This document shows positions 53,113 through 63,074 of a stretch of DNA of 64,000 bases, piece after piece. Within the stretch, counting starts at the first letter, position 1. Every line of letters starts with the position of its first letter. The stretch is taken from positions 124,001 through 188,000 of the forward strand of contig NZ_LJOD01000006.1 in NCBI RefSeq assembly GCF_001295265.1, in the 5' to 3' direction. This stretch comes from Chryseobacterium indologenes (GTDB taxonomy: Bacteria > Bacteroidota > Bacteroidia > Flavobacteriales > Weeksellaceae). Made by a program: the position numbers and the translations under genes. Under the pieces are notes generated by a model that was not told the DNA's origin, did no database searches, and worked only from the letters and a program-made list of their open reading frames with translations.

Positions 53113-55733
53113 AAAGGATATCCGAATGCTATATTCAGGGTAGGTTTAAAAGGTTGAAAATTCTTAAATCTCCATCGGTCTCCGTCCGGTTTATTCGGAT
53201 CGTAGATCTTGTAAGCAAGGTCTAGCCTTAGGGTGATGTAAGCAATATTTAGTCTTAAACCAATACCACTTCCAATTCCAACCTGTCCCAGGAACTTATT
53301 GAATTTGAATTCGTCTCCATAACCTCCGCTTCCATCAGGTTTTCTAAGACTCCATGTGTTTCCTATATCCGTAAATAATGCCCCTTCATACATCTCATTA
53401 AAAGGAATCCTGTATTCTATGTTCGTAGTTAGTTTTACATTGTTCGTCATATAAGTACGTACTCTTTCATCAATCTGGGAATCTGATGGCCCCAGTCCCC
53501 CAAAAGCTACCCAGGCTCTGATGTCATTAGATCCACCGTTGAAATAAGACTTAATCACAGGCATATCCGTAGAATTTCCGTAAGGAATACCAACACCAAT
53601 GAACTGTCTCAGCACTAAGGTCTGATTGCCATTAAACTTAAAATATTTTCGGGTATCGATATCAAATTTCACAAATTGGGCGTAAGGGAGCCCGAAAATT
53701 GTTCTCTGAGGGTTTGCTATAACACCTCCCGCATCTCTTTTTTGATTGAATATGCTTAAAATATTACCCGCAAGTTCTACTTTACCGTTAAAATAGAAGG
53801 CATTCGGATAGTCTTTTTTACCAATCTCACTATAAACAAAATTATAGATCATAGAAGAGATAAGGATATCCTGAGTCTGTCTGTCTTTATTCACGAGTGA
53901 CCCCATAAATGCCAACAGGAGATCCTGGCTCTTCTTATCCAGTGAACTTATGTAAGCATTGTCTTTAAGAATCATTTCCGAAATATCATCAATACTAAGC
54001 TGCCCTGAAAGATATCTGCTCTCAATATCCGTCATTCCGGAAATAGTAGACGTGTAATCAAAATAATTTCTGAACATATCATCCTTGATCCTTTCGTCAT
54101 TGGTGAAATAATCATAATAGGCGTCTTTATTTTTGGTAAGGCTGACCTGGGTGTTGAACAGGGTAAGCCTGTGTGAAACCTGATCATTGACGTTGGCCTG
54201 ATAGTTAAGCCCTGTATTAAAGTTAACCCTTCCCAAACCGATATTATTTTGTACTGATGCTCCCAATAGAATAGAGGAAGTAGGAGTGTATCTTTTAGGA
54301 AGAAGCTTGTAATAATCAAAAGGAAGCAGCAGCCTCGGGAAATTAAGGGAAGCCTGGGCAGAAATTTCATAAGCCAGTTCTCTTTTACTGATATCCTTGG
54401 TACTTCTTATGGATCCGAAAGCTCCGGAAAGGCTGGTAGAAAGGTTTTCCGCACCCCTGAAGACATTTCTTGTGGTAAGATCTACAGAAGGGGATATTCC
54501 AAGATTCAGAATCTGGGAATAATTAACGTCGGTTCCTACCTTCAGTTCATATTTCGGGAGAGGTTTTAAGATGTAAAGAACATCAATGATGCTGTCATTA
54601 GGTGCCATGCCTCCGCCTCTTCTCAGCGAGTCTCTTGCTTTTACAAGGCTGAAGTTATTCATGGCAAGAAGGTTTCTCTTGGTAAGATCCAGTTTTTTCT
54701 GATCGTATACCTGCTTATTATCCACGATGATAGACCTCCAGAGCGATGATATTTTATAATTATCGTTCACCTTATGGAATCTTATTCTCCTTAGGCTGTC
54801 TTTAACCGTATTTTTAGGGTAATCACCGGGTTCATCTATGATAGCTACATCAATATTTCCGATGGTGGAAACCTTATAAGGACGGTCCGTTGAATCTCGG
54901 TGGATTTCAAGTATAAGCGGAACCTTTTTTTTGCTTTTTAAGGAATCTGCTACAAAGGATATTTCCTCATTTGAGCTGTTGAATCTATAATATCCGTTTT
55001 CTCGCATCAGATCAGTAATTCTGGCAGCTTCCTTTTCAAGGACGGTCTGATCCAGGATCTGCCCGGATCTTATCAGACTTTTATCAAGTTTCTGCCAGTA
55101 AAGACCTTTAACGATAGGGTCTGTAATATTATAGTAGTAATCCTTAATATAAGTGGGCTCATTGTGTTTGATAAAATAATTAACCGCAGCCTTTTTTGAA
55201 GCAGAATCCAGCACATGTTTAAAGTTTACTTCTGCGTCCCAGAAACCTCTGTAAACCATCCTTTTTTCAACAGATTCGGCACTCTTTTCACTTCTTGTCT
55301 GATCTAGGATAACTGGCGGGCTTCCCCAGTTGTGAAGGAGACGGTCAAGAAAGAGTGTTTTTCCTACACTGCTCTTCATATCATATTTAATGAATAGTGA
55401 GTCTCTCAGTTTTTGACTTCTCATTTCGCTGGGATAGGTCATGTATTCATTAAGCAGCGTATCATATTTAGGATTAGCCATATTATAGAATCCCAAGCTT
55501 AACGGCATGAACAGAAGCTGTTTTTTATTGGGCTTCTGCTGTACATAATCTTTCAGTTCCTCATCAAAAGGTTCTTTTTTATCTTCAAACTCAAAATTGT
55601 TCTTGGTAAGCAGATATTCACCATCCGGAACCTTTTTGGTGGTACTGCATGCATAAAGGAGACCAACAAATGTTGCAAATGAGATAATTTTATAATATTT
55701 TTGAGGAGAATTCTTATAATGCTTACAGCTCAT
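53109..55733 (-). CDS. tamL: TamL-type Omp85/BamA-TamA family outer membrane lipoprotein
   Basis: The 874-residue protein begins with a lipobox (VGLLYAC, Cys29), followed by STTKKVPDGEYLLTKN. POTRA-like periplasmic repeats follow, then a C-terminal 16-strand Omp85 barrel (YFNGGSNDIRAWVAFGGLGP as the conserved loop, IEYRIPF, FTDIGNTW, FRPTLNIAFGYPF-like end). In Bacteroidetes this lipidated TamA relative (TamL) works with TamB in outer membrane protein or lipoprotein assembly. It has no tamB neighbour here. Its first codons overlap the divergent methyltransferase gene by 15 bases. Confidence 0.9.
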   Translation of the reverse strand: MSCKHYKNSPQKYYKIISFATFVGLLYACSTTKKVPDGEYLLTKNNFEFEDKKEPFDEELKDYVQQKPNKKQLLFMPLSLGFYNMANPKYDTLLNEYMTYPSEMRSQKLRDSLFIKYDMKSSVGKTLFLDRLLHNWGSPPVILDQTRSEKSAESVEKRMVYRGFWDAEVNFKHVLDSASKKAAVNYFIKHNEPTYIKDYYYNITDPIVKGLYWQKLDKSLIRSGQILDQTVLEKEAARITDLMRENGYYRFNSSNEEISFVADSLKSKKKVPLILEIHRDSTDRPYKVSTIGNIDVAIIDEPGDYPKNTVKDSLRRIRFHKVNDNYKISSLWRSIIVDNKQVYDQKKLDLTKRNLLAMNNFSLVKARDSLRRGGGMAPNDSIIDVLYILKPLPKYELKVGTDVNYSQILNLGISPSVDLTTRNVFRGAENLSTSLSGAFGSIRSTKDISKRELAYEISAQASLNFPRLLLPFDYYKLLPKRYTPTSSILLGASVQNNIGLGRVNFNTGLNYQANVNDQVSHRLTLFNTQVSLTKNKDAYYDYFTNDERIKDDMFRNYFDYTSTISGMTDIESRYLSGQLSIDDISEMILKDNAYISSLDKKSQDLLLAFMGSLVNKDRQTQDILISSMIYNFVYSEIGKKDYPNAFYFNGKVELAGNILSIFNQKRDAGGVIANPQRTIFGLPYAQFVKFDIDTRKYFKFNGNQTLVLRQFIGVGIPYGNSTDMPVIKSYFNGGSNDIRAWVAFGGLGPSDSQIDERVRTYMTNNVKLTTNIEYRIPFNEMYEGALFTDIGNTWSLRKPDGSGGYGDEFKFNKFLGQVGIGSGIGLRLNIAYITLRLDLAYKIYDPNKPDGDRWRFKNFQPFKPTLNIAFGYPF

Positions 55734-56444
55734 ACAATAAAAGTTTTACAGTCTTTAGATAAAAAGAAGTTCAGACAAAAATACAATTTGTTTTTGGTTG
55801 AAGGTAATAAAATCATTTGTGAACTTTTCAATTCAAATATTAAAATTAAGGAAATATTCTCTACCGATCCGCAAAAATTGGGCCGTACGGAGGCTCCTGT
55901 TATTCAGATCACTGAAAATGAGCTGAAAAAAATCAGCTTTCTTAAAACTCCGAAAGATTCCGTTGCGGTATGCTATCTGGGGGAAGAGGAGAAAATGGAT
56001 GACAGGGAAGTACAGCTTGTTCTGGACGGGATTCAGGATCCCGGAAACCTTGGGACCATTATCCGCCTGGCAGATTGGTTCGGAATTGAACAGATTATCT
56101 GCAGCGAAGATACGGTAGATGTCTATAATCCCAAAGTGATACAGGCCAGTATGGGATCTTTCACACGTGTAAATGTTGTTTATACTGATCTTACAGAATA
56201 TCTGTCCGGAACAAAAAGTGTTAATATCGGAACGGATATGGAAGGCGAGAATATCTATACGTTTGAAAAGCCGGAGAAAATGAACCTTATTCTTGGAAAT
56301 GAAGGAAACGGAATGCGCCCTGAAACAGAAAAGTTACTTCAGAAATGTGTAACAATTCCCCGGTTTGGAAAATCCCAGTCTACAGAAAGCCTGAATGTTT
56401 CAATGGCAGCTGGAATTATTTTGGGACAGCTCTTCAGAGGATAA
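55719..56444 (+). CDS. TrmH/SpoU family RNA 2'-O-methyltransferase
   Basis: Met at 55719 (MLTAHTIKVLQSLDKKKFR) matches the usual start of the family and gives 241 residues; the longer frame to 55701 is less likely. The N-terminal substrate-binding domain (KKFRQKYNLFLVEGNKII) is followed by the SPOUT motifs DPGNLGTIIRLADWFG, ILGNEGNGM and ESLNVSMAAGIIL, which form the knotted AdoMet site. It methylates ribose 2'-OH in rRNA or tRNA; the target is not known. It is divergent from tamL with a 15-base overlap of starts. Confidence 0.92.
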   Translation: MLTAHTIKVLQSLDKKKFRQKYNLFLVEGNKIICELFNSNIKIKEIFSTDPQKLGRTEAPVIQITENELKKISFLKTPKDSVAVCYLGEEEKMDDREVQLVLDGIQDPGNLGTIIRLADWFGIEQIICSEDTVDVYNPKVIQASMGSFTRVNVVYTDLTEYLSGTKSVNIGTDMEGENIYTFEKPEKMNLILGNEGNGMRPETEKLLQKCVTIPRFGKSQSTESLNVSMAAGIILGQLFRG

Positions 56445-56455
56445 ATTAAATATTC

Positions 56456-56522
56456 AGACATCAGATTTCAGATATGTGATGAGTACTTTTGTCCTCAATA
56501 AACCCTCTGAAATCTGATGTCT
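56456..56522. repeat. 17-bp inverted repeat with a 33-base loop
   Basis: AGACATCAGATTTCAGA at 56456-56472 is perfectly complementary to 56506-56522. It stands between convergent genes and may serve as a terminator. It could also belong to a dispersed repeat family. Confidence 0.55.
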
Positions 56523-56539
56523 TATATTCTTATGAGTTA

Positions 56540-57037
56540 TTATATCAGTTGTTCCATACTTGAAACACTTTTGTTTTTCTGATATTCTTCAAGTTTTTTT
56601 CTGACATATTTCAAAGCAATAGGAGCAAGGTAAATCATAGCTGCACCCAGCAATTTCTTTTTCCAGTTAGGGCTTTTCATATTCTTTTTGGCGTAGTTGC
56701 CAACCAGTGCTGTTACTCCCAATTTAATAAGCCCGTCTGTAACATTTCCACCTAATGCCGTACTGGCAATGCCTACCGCTGTATTTTTATTAATCAGCAG
56801 ATCTTTTACTTCTGAGGTAAGCTGCTTGGCAATAACATCTTTGCGGAGAACCACTTTTTCATCACCGTCTTCATCTACTTTCTCCTGAAGATACTGATCA
56901 CTCAGTCCGTTGGTAAAAGCACTTAAACTTTCTTTTGTATTTTTAAAGGTAAGAAGGTTTTCCAGATCGTTTATTTCGCCTTTAAGCAGTTTTTTCTTTC
57001 TTCTTAGCTCTTCGATGCTTTCATATTTTCTGCCCAT
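56540..57037 (-). CDS. Protein of unknown function with an N-terminal coiled coil
   Basis: The 165-residue protein has a charged helix at the start (ESIEELRRKKKLLKGEINDLENLLTFK). A middle region (GIASTALGGNVTDGLIKLGVTALVGNYAKKNMKS) could be an amphipathic hairpin, and the hydrophobic stretch LLGAAMIYLAPIALKYV is followed by a basic tail. No family is recognised. It is the third gene of a run with a YtxH-like protein and a holin-X-like membrane protein, a set often seen together in flavobacteria and linked by neighbours to envelope or stress functions. Confidence 0.75.
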   Translation of the reverse strand: MGRKYESIEELRRKKKLLKGEINDLENLLTFKNTKESLSAFTNGLSDQYLQEKVDEDGDEKVVLRKDVIAKQLTSEVKDLLINKNTAVGIASTALGGNVTDGLIKLGVTALVGNYAKKNMKSPNWKKKLLGAAMIYLAPIALKYVRKKLEEYQKNKSVSSMEQLI

Positions 57038-57040
57038 AGC

Positions 57041-57349
57041 TTAATGATTTAAAAATTTAATAACCTGATCTGCAACCGTATTGACAATTCTATTCTTGAA
57101 GACGACTACCAGCGCCATGATAACAGCGTAAAATGCAGCAACAATCAGGAAACCGTAAGAAGTATTATCCAGTGCTTTACCGATAAGAAAGGCAATTCCA
57201 AAGTTGAAAAGGATAATAAAAAAAGCAAAAGCAACAAGCAGCACTACAAAGTAGGTAATGAGCCCAGCGGAAAGAGAAGATTTTTCAGTAGCTTCAATTT
57301 TCAGAAGATCTATTCTCTTCGAGGCATATTCTTTAATAGTCTCTATCAT
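57041..57349 (-). CDS. Phage holin family (holin-X-like) membrane protein
   Basis: The 102-residue protein has an N-terminal amphipathic helix (IETIKEYASKRIDLLKIEATEKSS) and two membrane segments (ITYFVVLLVAFAFFIILFNFGIAFLIG; YGFLIVAAFYAVIMALVVV). This layout defines the holin-X/competence-like small membrane proteins. Despite the name, chromosomal members are not linked to phage. It ends 3 bases before the next gene and so is co-transcribed. Confidence 0.82.
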   Translation of the reverse strand: MIETIKEYASKRIDLLKIEATEKSSLSAGLITYFVVLLVAFAFFIILFNFGIAFLIGKALDNTSYGFLIVAAFYAVIMALVVVFKNRIVNTVADQVIKFLNH

Positions 57350-57431
57350 TGTTTTTTTTTAAAGTTACAAAAAAAGGAACTTTCGCGCAAAAAGTTCCTT
57401 CCCATAATTTACTCAAAAAATAAATTACTTA

Positions 57432-57782
57432 TTATTTTTTAAGATCATTCAATTCAGCTTCTACATCTTTTACTACGTCTGCCGTTTTAGAAACGATCTG
57501 GTCTTTGTATTTATCATATCCGTCTTTTACCGTATGGGCTACATTATTAGCTGTTTCTTTGAAAGTAGAAGAAATATTGCTGTACTGGTCTTTTACTTTT
57601 TCAGAAACCTCGCCATATTTGTTTTTAGCCTGGTCTTTTAGGTCGTTTGCTTTATTTTTGATTTTCTTTCTTGTTTCTTTACCTTCTTCAGGGGCATAAA
57701 GCATTCCTAAGATTACACCTGCTGCAGCACCTGCAAGAAGTCCTGCCAATATACCTGCTGTATTTTTTCCTTTTCTAGACAT
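57432..57782 (-). CDS. YtxH domain-containing protein
   Basis: The 116-residue protein starts with a glycine/alanine-rich membrane segment (GILAGLLAGAAAGVILGMLYAPEEGKETR), the hallmark of YtxH proteins. A long charged helix with LEA-like repeats follows (KANDLKDQAKNKYGEVSEKVKDQYSNISST, KDGYDKYKDQIVSK). Such proteins are induced by general stress in Bacillus and are of unknown action here. It is first in the three-gene run. Confidence 0.9.
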   Translation of the reverse strand: MSRKGKNTAGILAGLLAGAAAGVILGMLYAPEEGKETRKKIKNKANDLKDQAKNKYGEVSEKVKDQYSNISSTFKETANNVAHTVKDGYDKYKDQIVSKTADVVKDVEAELNDLKK

Positions 57783-57876
57783 TTTAAGTTTTTTAATAGT
57801 TAATAAATAGTAGTTTTTACTGTGTTAAAATGTACAATTTGCATACCAAAGGAGGTCAATAGCCTATTAAAAATTG

Positions 57877-58551
57877 TTAAATCTTATGGATGTGGGATAA
57901 AATCAGGTCTATTGTTTCATCTTTTGTCAGCGTTGTATTATCAATAACAATAGCATCTTCAGCCTGTTTCAACGGTGCGATTTCCCTTTCACTGTCGATC
58001 TTGTCACGTTCAATAAGGTTCTGTTTTACCTGCTCTCTGTCTGCTTTGATTCCCAGGCCTTCCAATTCAAAATATCTTCTGTTGGTTCTTTCGTCAATGC
58101 TGGCAGTAAGGAAGAATTTATAGTCCGCATTTGGCAGAACAACTGTCCCTATGTCACGTCCGTCCATAATAATGCCTCCTTTTTCTGCCAATGAGCGCTG
58201 TGACTGAAGAAGAAAATCTCTTACTTCTTTCTGTTTGGCAACAATGCTTACGTTATCAGATACTTCATTGGTACGGATCTGCTTGGAAATATCAATATGA
58301 TTAAGATAAAGAACCAGTTCTCCGGCATTATTTCTGAATTCCAGTTCAATTTCATTGAAAGAACTGAACAGTTTCTGAAGATCAACGGTGTTATCCTCGT
58401 TCATACAGTTCTGTAATGCAAACCAGGTTACCCCTCTGTAAAGTGCTCCGGTATCCAGATGAATAAGACCCAGTTTATCGGCAATGACTTTAGAGATTGA
58501 ACTTTTTCCGGTAGACGAGTACCCATCGATAGCTATTACAGGTTTTTTCAT
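57877..58551 (-). CDS. cmk: Cytidylate kinase
   Basis: Met at 58551 (MKKPVIAIDGYSSTGKSSISK) is preferred; the frame's first Met at 58614 is inside a terminator stem. The ~224-residue enzyme phosphorylates CMP and dCMP. Motifs are the P loop GYSSTGKSS, the CMP-site HLDTGALYRGVT, IIMDGRDIGTVVLPNA, FFLTASIDERTNRRY and RDKIDSEREIAPLKQAEDAIVID. It follows porQ by ~85 bases. This cmk-porQ neighbourhood is common in Bacteroidetes. Confidence 0.96.
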   Translation of the reverse strand: MKKPVIAIDGYSSTGKSSISKVIADKLGLIHLDTGALYRGVTWFALQNCMNEDNTVDLQKLFSSFNEIELEFRNNAGELVLYLNHIDISKQIRTNEVSDNVSIVAKQKEVRDFLLQSQRSLAEKGGIIMDGRDIGTVVLPNADYKFFLTASIDERTNRRYFELEGLGIKADREQVKQNLIERDKIDSEREIAPLKQAEDAIVIDNTTLTKDETIDLILSHIHKI

Positions 58552-58591
58552 ACCGCAAATTTCAAGATTTTTTTTAAAAAACCAAGGCTGT

Positions 58592-58623
58592 AAAGAAAAA
58601 AATCTACATAACAATGTAGATTT
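58592..58623 (-). terminator. Terminator between porQ and cmk
   Basis: An AAATCTACAT/ATGTAGATTT stem with a 4-nt loop. The minus strand continues with a T run. Confidence 0.7.
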
Positions 58624-58634
58624 ATAGTGTAGAA

Positions 58635-59627
58635 TTATTCTCCTGCATGGCTGCTAAGGTCTATGGAAACACCAATTTGGTTTACATTGGAAGAGTTATG
58701 ATAACGGATGTGAGCATAATCGATGCGGAATTTTCTTAGCTTAATTCCGAAGCCTCCGGAAAGTCCCGAAAAGTTTCTCTGATCTGCCACGGCAAGTTCA
58801 TTACCTCTTTTTACATTATATCCCAGCCTTATATTAAACCCTTTTTCCGGGAAAAGCTCAGCTCCCACAGAAAAGTGGTCTGCAAGCTTTCTTCCGAAGC
58901 CTACTTCCTGCCCGTTTACATTATACTGATCTGAAATATCAAACTGCTGAAGATCGTGTGCAGTAATGGTAATGGCAAGCGGAATCATTTTCAGAATCCT
59001 GGTATAGCCCAGATCCACTCTGAACGGAAGGTTTTCTCTTGTTCCGTTGAATGATTTCAGCTGAAATCCGAAGTTTCTTAGTACTAAGGAAAGGGTTTCT
59101 TTGTTTTTCTTATTATAGTAAGTAACTCCTGCTGTTCCTGAGATGGCAGAAGACGTATAGTTGTCAATTTTTGAAGTGATGAAATTAATCCCTCCGCCAA
59201 TGGTCCAGTCTTCTTCAAACTGGTAGGCATATCCTGCACCAATGGCTACATCTGAAGCTTTGAAATCTCCGTTTTGATAACCGCTTTCATCAGTTCTCGG
59301 AATACTTCCGTAGCTCATATACCTTGCATTAATGGTGGCCATATGTCCGTTATCGAAATCTCTGGCATAGGCAACGGTTCCGTATTTGGAGTCGGCAAGA
59401 TAGGCTGCAGCGTTTACAGAGAGCTGTTTATCTGAATCTTTATTAAGAAGGGACGGGTTTGCAATAGCAAAGGAAACATCATGATCTCTTATGGAAATTG
59501 CATCACCGCCTAAGGCAGCCTGTCTGGCAGATACAGGGATGTTTAAGAAAGGGTAAACATTTGTTCCTGTTTGCGCATAAGAAACAATTCCTGATAGAAA
59601 TAATGAAAAAATGATAATTTTCTTCAA
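58635..59627 (-). CDS. porQ: Type IX secretion system protein PorQ
   Basis: The 330-residue protein has a signal peptide (MKKIIIFSLFLSGIVSYAQ) and then an OmpP1/FadL-related barrel fold with the PorQ start NVYPFLNIPVSARQAALGG, FAIANPSLLN and YGTVAYARDFD. PorQ is needed with PorU, PorV and PorZ for attachment of T9SS cargo on the cell surface. Three T9SS cargo genes lie in this window (5186, 14417, 19587). It has a divergent promoter pair with pyrH and is followed by cmk. Confidence 0.93.
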   Translation of the reverse strand: MKKIIIFSLFLSGIVSYAQTGTNVYPFLNIPVSARQAALGGDAISIRDHDVSFAIANPSLLNKDSDKQLSVNAAAYLADSKYGTVAYARDFDNGHMATINARYMSYGSIPRTDESGYQNGDFKASDVAIGAGYAYQFEEDWTIGGGINFITSKIDNYTSSAISGTAGVTYYNKKNKETLSLVLRNFGFQLKSFNGTRENLPFRVDLGYTRILKMIPLAITITAHDLQQFDISDQYNVNGQEVGFGRKLADHFSVGAELFPEKGFNIRLGYNVKRGNELAVADQRNFSGLSGGFGIKLRKFRIDYAHIRYHNSSNVNQIGVSIDLSSHAGE

Positions 59628-59645
59628 TTCAATTTATAATTAATG

Positions 59646-59675
59646 CAAAAATAATCCTTTTTCGTACTTATCAAA
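59646..59675 (-). promoter_or_regulatory. porQ promoter
   Basis: On the minus strand TTTG (59675-59672), an 18-base spacer and TATTTTTG (59653-59646) match the Bacteroidetes consensus. The start codon is ~20 bases further. Confidence 0.65.
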
Positions 59676-59732
59676 ATATTTCTAACATTATTTGTGTGTA
59701 AATATTTTTCTTTTACCAATATTTTTAATGAT

Positions 59733-59740
59733 TATATTTG
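59733..59740 (+). promoter_or_regulatory. -7 element of the pyrH promoter
   Basis: TATATTTG matches TAnnTTTG, 52 bases before the start. The -33 region is T-rich without a clear TTG. Confidence 0.5.
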
Positions 59741-59774
59741 CAAAATCAAATTTCGGGGAAATCACCTCCAATAA

Positions 59775-60500
<726 letters not shown>

Positions 60501-60602
60501 ACGGTATTAAGCGAAGTAAAGGCTTTTAATAGTATTCGTTGCTGATTACTTATCTCTTATCATTCATAAATAATGTGTAATTTATCAAACTATAATATAA
60601 TA

Positions 60603-61157
60603 ATGGAAGAATTAGATCTTATATTAGACTCTGTAAAGCAGGACATGGATGCAGCTGTAAAGCACCTGGATCACGCATTTCAAAGAATTAGGGCAGGACG
60701 TGCTTCTACGGCAATGGTTCAGGATGTGATGGTGGAATATTACGGAGCAATGACTCCTATCAATCAGGTTGCCAACGTGTCTGTTCCGGATGCAATGACA
60801 ATTTCTATTCAACCTTGGGACAGAACGGCTATCAATGCCATTGAGAAAGCGATCATCAATTCCAACTTAGGCTTTGCTCCTTCTAATAACGGAGAAAACA
60901 TTATCCTTAACGTTCCGCCTTTAACTGAAGAAAGAAGAAAGGAACTGGCAAAACAGGCCAAAGCAGAAGCAGAGCAGACTAAAGTAACGGTAAGAAATGC
61001 AAGACAGGATGGTTTGAAAGAACTTAAAAAACTGGAAGGGGTTTCTGAAGATGTAGTAAAAGGAGTGGAAGAAGAAATTCAGGCTTACACCGATAAATAC
61101 GTAAAGCTTTGCGATGAGCATCTTAAAACAAAAGAAGCTGAAATTATGAAAGTATAA
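60603..61157 (+). CDS. frr: Ribosome recycling factor
   Basis: Met at 60603 (MEELDLILDSVKQDMDAAV) is the standard start; the longer frame from 60573 is unlikely. The 184-residue protein has the RRF signatures RAGRASTAMVQDVMVEYYG, IQPWD, NLGFAPSNNGENIILNVPPLTEERRKEL, and the long helical hairpin. With EF-G it splits post-termination ribosomes. It follows pyrH and ends in a terminator. Confidence 0.97.
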   Translation: MEELDLILDSVKQDMDAAVKHLDHAFQRIRAGRASTAMVQDVMVEYYGAMTPINQVANVSVPDAMTISIQPWDRTAINAIEKAIINSNLGFAPSNNGENIILNVPPLTEERRKELAKQAKAEAEQTKVTVRNARQDGLKELKKLEGVSEDVVKGVEEEIQAYTDKYVKLCDEHLKTKEAEIMKV

Positions 61158-61176
61158 TTTTCAGTTTTTGATAATA

Positions 61177-61206
61177 CAAAAGAGGTTTCCACGGAAGCCT
61201 CTTTTT
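61177..61206 (+). terminator. Terminator after frr
   Basis: An AAAAGAGG-t-TTCC/GGAA-g-CCTCTTTT hairpin with T5. Confidence 0.8.
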
Positions 61207-61211
61207 GTTTT

Positions 61212-61853
61212 TTAAAGACATTGCTTTTTTTCTTTCTGATCTTTGTTTTTTATGAGCAGTTCATAGGTTTTCATAAGGCCTTCAATTGTACACGGAATTT
61301 CTTTTCCGGGGATTTTAGCAGGATCCGGTTTTTCCGAACCATCTGATCGTATGCTGTATGTCTTTTCAAGGCACCTGATAGGTTTTCCGTTTTGGATATA
61401 AATTCTGGTTTCTGTAATGTCATCTTTAGTAATAGGCTTTTCCGAAGTTCCGCCATCGAAACTCCATACGGCTTCTTCTCTGAATATAAAGAATGGCTTT
61501 CCGTTTTTAATAAAATACTGTTCAACAGCTGAAAAATGGCTGTGTTCAGCATAAGAATGCCGGATTACCTTAATTTCGCCCTTATCCGAATAGAAAGTTA
61601 CCTCTCCCGAAGGCTCCTCATTGCAGTTGTAAGTGAAGCCTTTGGTAGTGAGTTTTTTAGCTTCCAGAAGAGCATGAAGCCTGTTATACTCTTTTCTGAT
61701 GCTGTCAGCCGGATCAGATGAATCTGCTGGTGCAGAAACAGTTTGGGCAGCAGAGCGATCTGGATTGGCAGATGGCTGAAAGATTTCCTTACTGTTCTCT
61801 TTTCTGCATGAAACAAGGAGTGTCAGGAATGCTGTAATAAATATTGTTTTCAT
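61212..61853 (-). CDS. Lipoprotein of unknown function
   Basis: The 213-residue protein has a lipobox (TLLVSC, Cys16), then a low-complexity linker (DRSAAQTVSAPADSSDPADS). The compact C-terminal domain has short repeats of YxxNGKPFFI / YIQNGKPIRC, a pattern also seen in MORN-type and periplasmic chaperone-like repeats. No family is recognised. It is convergent with frr across a terminator and lies 55 bases before the next minus-strand gene's stop. Confidence 0.75.
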   Translation of the reverse strand: MKTIFITAFLTLLVSCRKENSKEIFQPSANPDRSAAQTVSAPADSSDPADSIRKEYNRLHALLEAKKLTTKGFTYNCNEEPSGEVTFYSDKGEIKVIRHSYAEHSHFSAVEQYFIKNGKPFFIFREEAVWSFDGGTSEKPITKDDITETRIYIQNGKPIRCLEKTYSIRSDGSEKPDPAKIPGKEIPCTIEGLMKTYELLIKNKDQKEKKQCL

Positions 61854-61908
61854 ATTTTGTAAGAGGGTATTAAAAACGGAGGCCTCCTTGGGAAATCTCC
61901 GTATCTGT

Positions 61909-62703
61909 TTATTTACAGTTTTCGTTATAATCTGTTATAACTTCTTCCACAATCTGCGGAATGTTTGACATAACGTCATCAATCTGGCTTTTGATCAGTT
62001 TTCCAAGTCCGGATCTTTTCTTTTCATCATTTTTAAGAGAAGTATAAGAGCCGGCGGTTAATTTTCCTTTGGCATAGCTGCAGTCTGTAATAATTGTTTT
62101 GGCTTTGGCAAAAGTAAGCTCTTCCGGTTTGCTCCCTTTTTTGGTATAAATATAAGAAGGGAAATTTCTCATTCTTTCATTTTCCTTGTCGGCAGCAGCG
62201 ATTTGTCCGCCGGCGGAGAATGTGGTAGGGTAGCCGTAAAGTTTATATACTTTGATTTTTCCGTCTGTTACCACTTCTGCAAACTGTGTATTTTTGGTAA
62301 GGTTATTAAAGGCTTTAAGATTACCGCTAAGTCCACCGGTTGCTGTATTAAAGCCTTCTTTTGTATTGGTGTACTTTATGGTTTCAAAATGTCTTTCATT
62401 GTTGTTTTCATCAATAGCGGTGTATCCTTTGATGTCATCTGCATCAAAACCTTTGAACTTCTGTTTCTTTTTAGATTTGTCAATATCAGCAGCTGCAATG
62501 AATTTCACTTTTTTCTGATTATCCCAAGGATTTCTTTCATCTCCGTTCAGCCGTACGATTCCTTCAATTTTTTTGCCGTTCTTATCAATGATATACCCTA
62601 ATTTTTCATCATTTTTCAGATCATAATCATTAGAGGTGTCTTCCTGCGCATACCCATGTATTGACGTCATTGCGAATAAGCTCAACAGTAGTAATTTTTT
62701 CAT
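61909..62703 (-). CDS. Exported protein of unknown function
   Basis: Met at 62703 (MKKLLLLSLFAMTSIHGYAQ) begins a clear signal peptide, so it is preferred over the frame's Met at 62727. The 264-residue mature part is rich in Lys, Asn and Asp (KKVKFIAAADIDKSKKKQKFKGFDADDIKGY), with beta-like strands (GKIKVYKLYGYPTTF). The pattern NDEKLGYIIDKNGKKIEGIVRLNGDE resembles uncharacterised exported flavobacterial proteins. No catalytic motif is seen. Confidence 0.78.
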   Translation of the reverse strand: MKKLLLLSLFAMTSIHGYAQEDTSNDYDLKNDEKLGYIIDKNGKKIEGIVRLNGDERNPWDNQKKVKFIAAADIDKSKKKQKFKGFDADDIKGYTAIDENNNERHFETIKYTNTKEGFNTATGGLSGNLKAFNNLTKNTQFAEVVTDGKIKVYKLYGYPTTFSAGGQIAAADKENERMRNFPSYIYTKKGSKPEELTFAKAKTIITDCSYAKGKLTAGSYTSLKNDEKKRSGLGKLIKSQIDDVMSNIPQIVEEVITDYNENCK

Positions 62704-63074
62704 GTAGTTATTATTTATTTTTAACAATTTTTGTAAATATACTCTTTTATGCTAAAGCTGTTCAAACTTTTTTATAAAACCACAAAGTTTCAAAAGATTG
62801 AAATACTTTATTTAAAAACTGATGATTACTCTGAAAAAGAGGTGACATAAGCCTTTAAAATCCTAAATTTTTTATTCTTTTGAAAGCTTTTATCGCGTAG
62901 GGTTTGGTTAAGTATAAAATGAGTTTAAACAGACTGATTTTATGCTTTTACTATCCTGCAAAAAAGTGCAAATAAGTTTACCTTATGACAAAGCAGGAAA
63001 AATATCAGACCGCCAGGGATAAAAAAGACCCGGATCTTTCCGGGTCTGTATTGATCATTATATTTTTATTGTCA
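62704..63074. other. Intergenic region before the LptF/LptG gene end
   Basis: No gene is seen. It contains the terminator at 63021-63047. The rest is A+T-rich. Confidence 0.5.
63021..63047 (-). terminator. Terminator of the LptF/LptG-type permease gene
   Basis: An AGACCCGGA/TCCGGGTCT stem with a TCTT loop and, on the minus strand, a T6 tract, ~28 bases past the stop. Confidence 0.85.
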
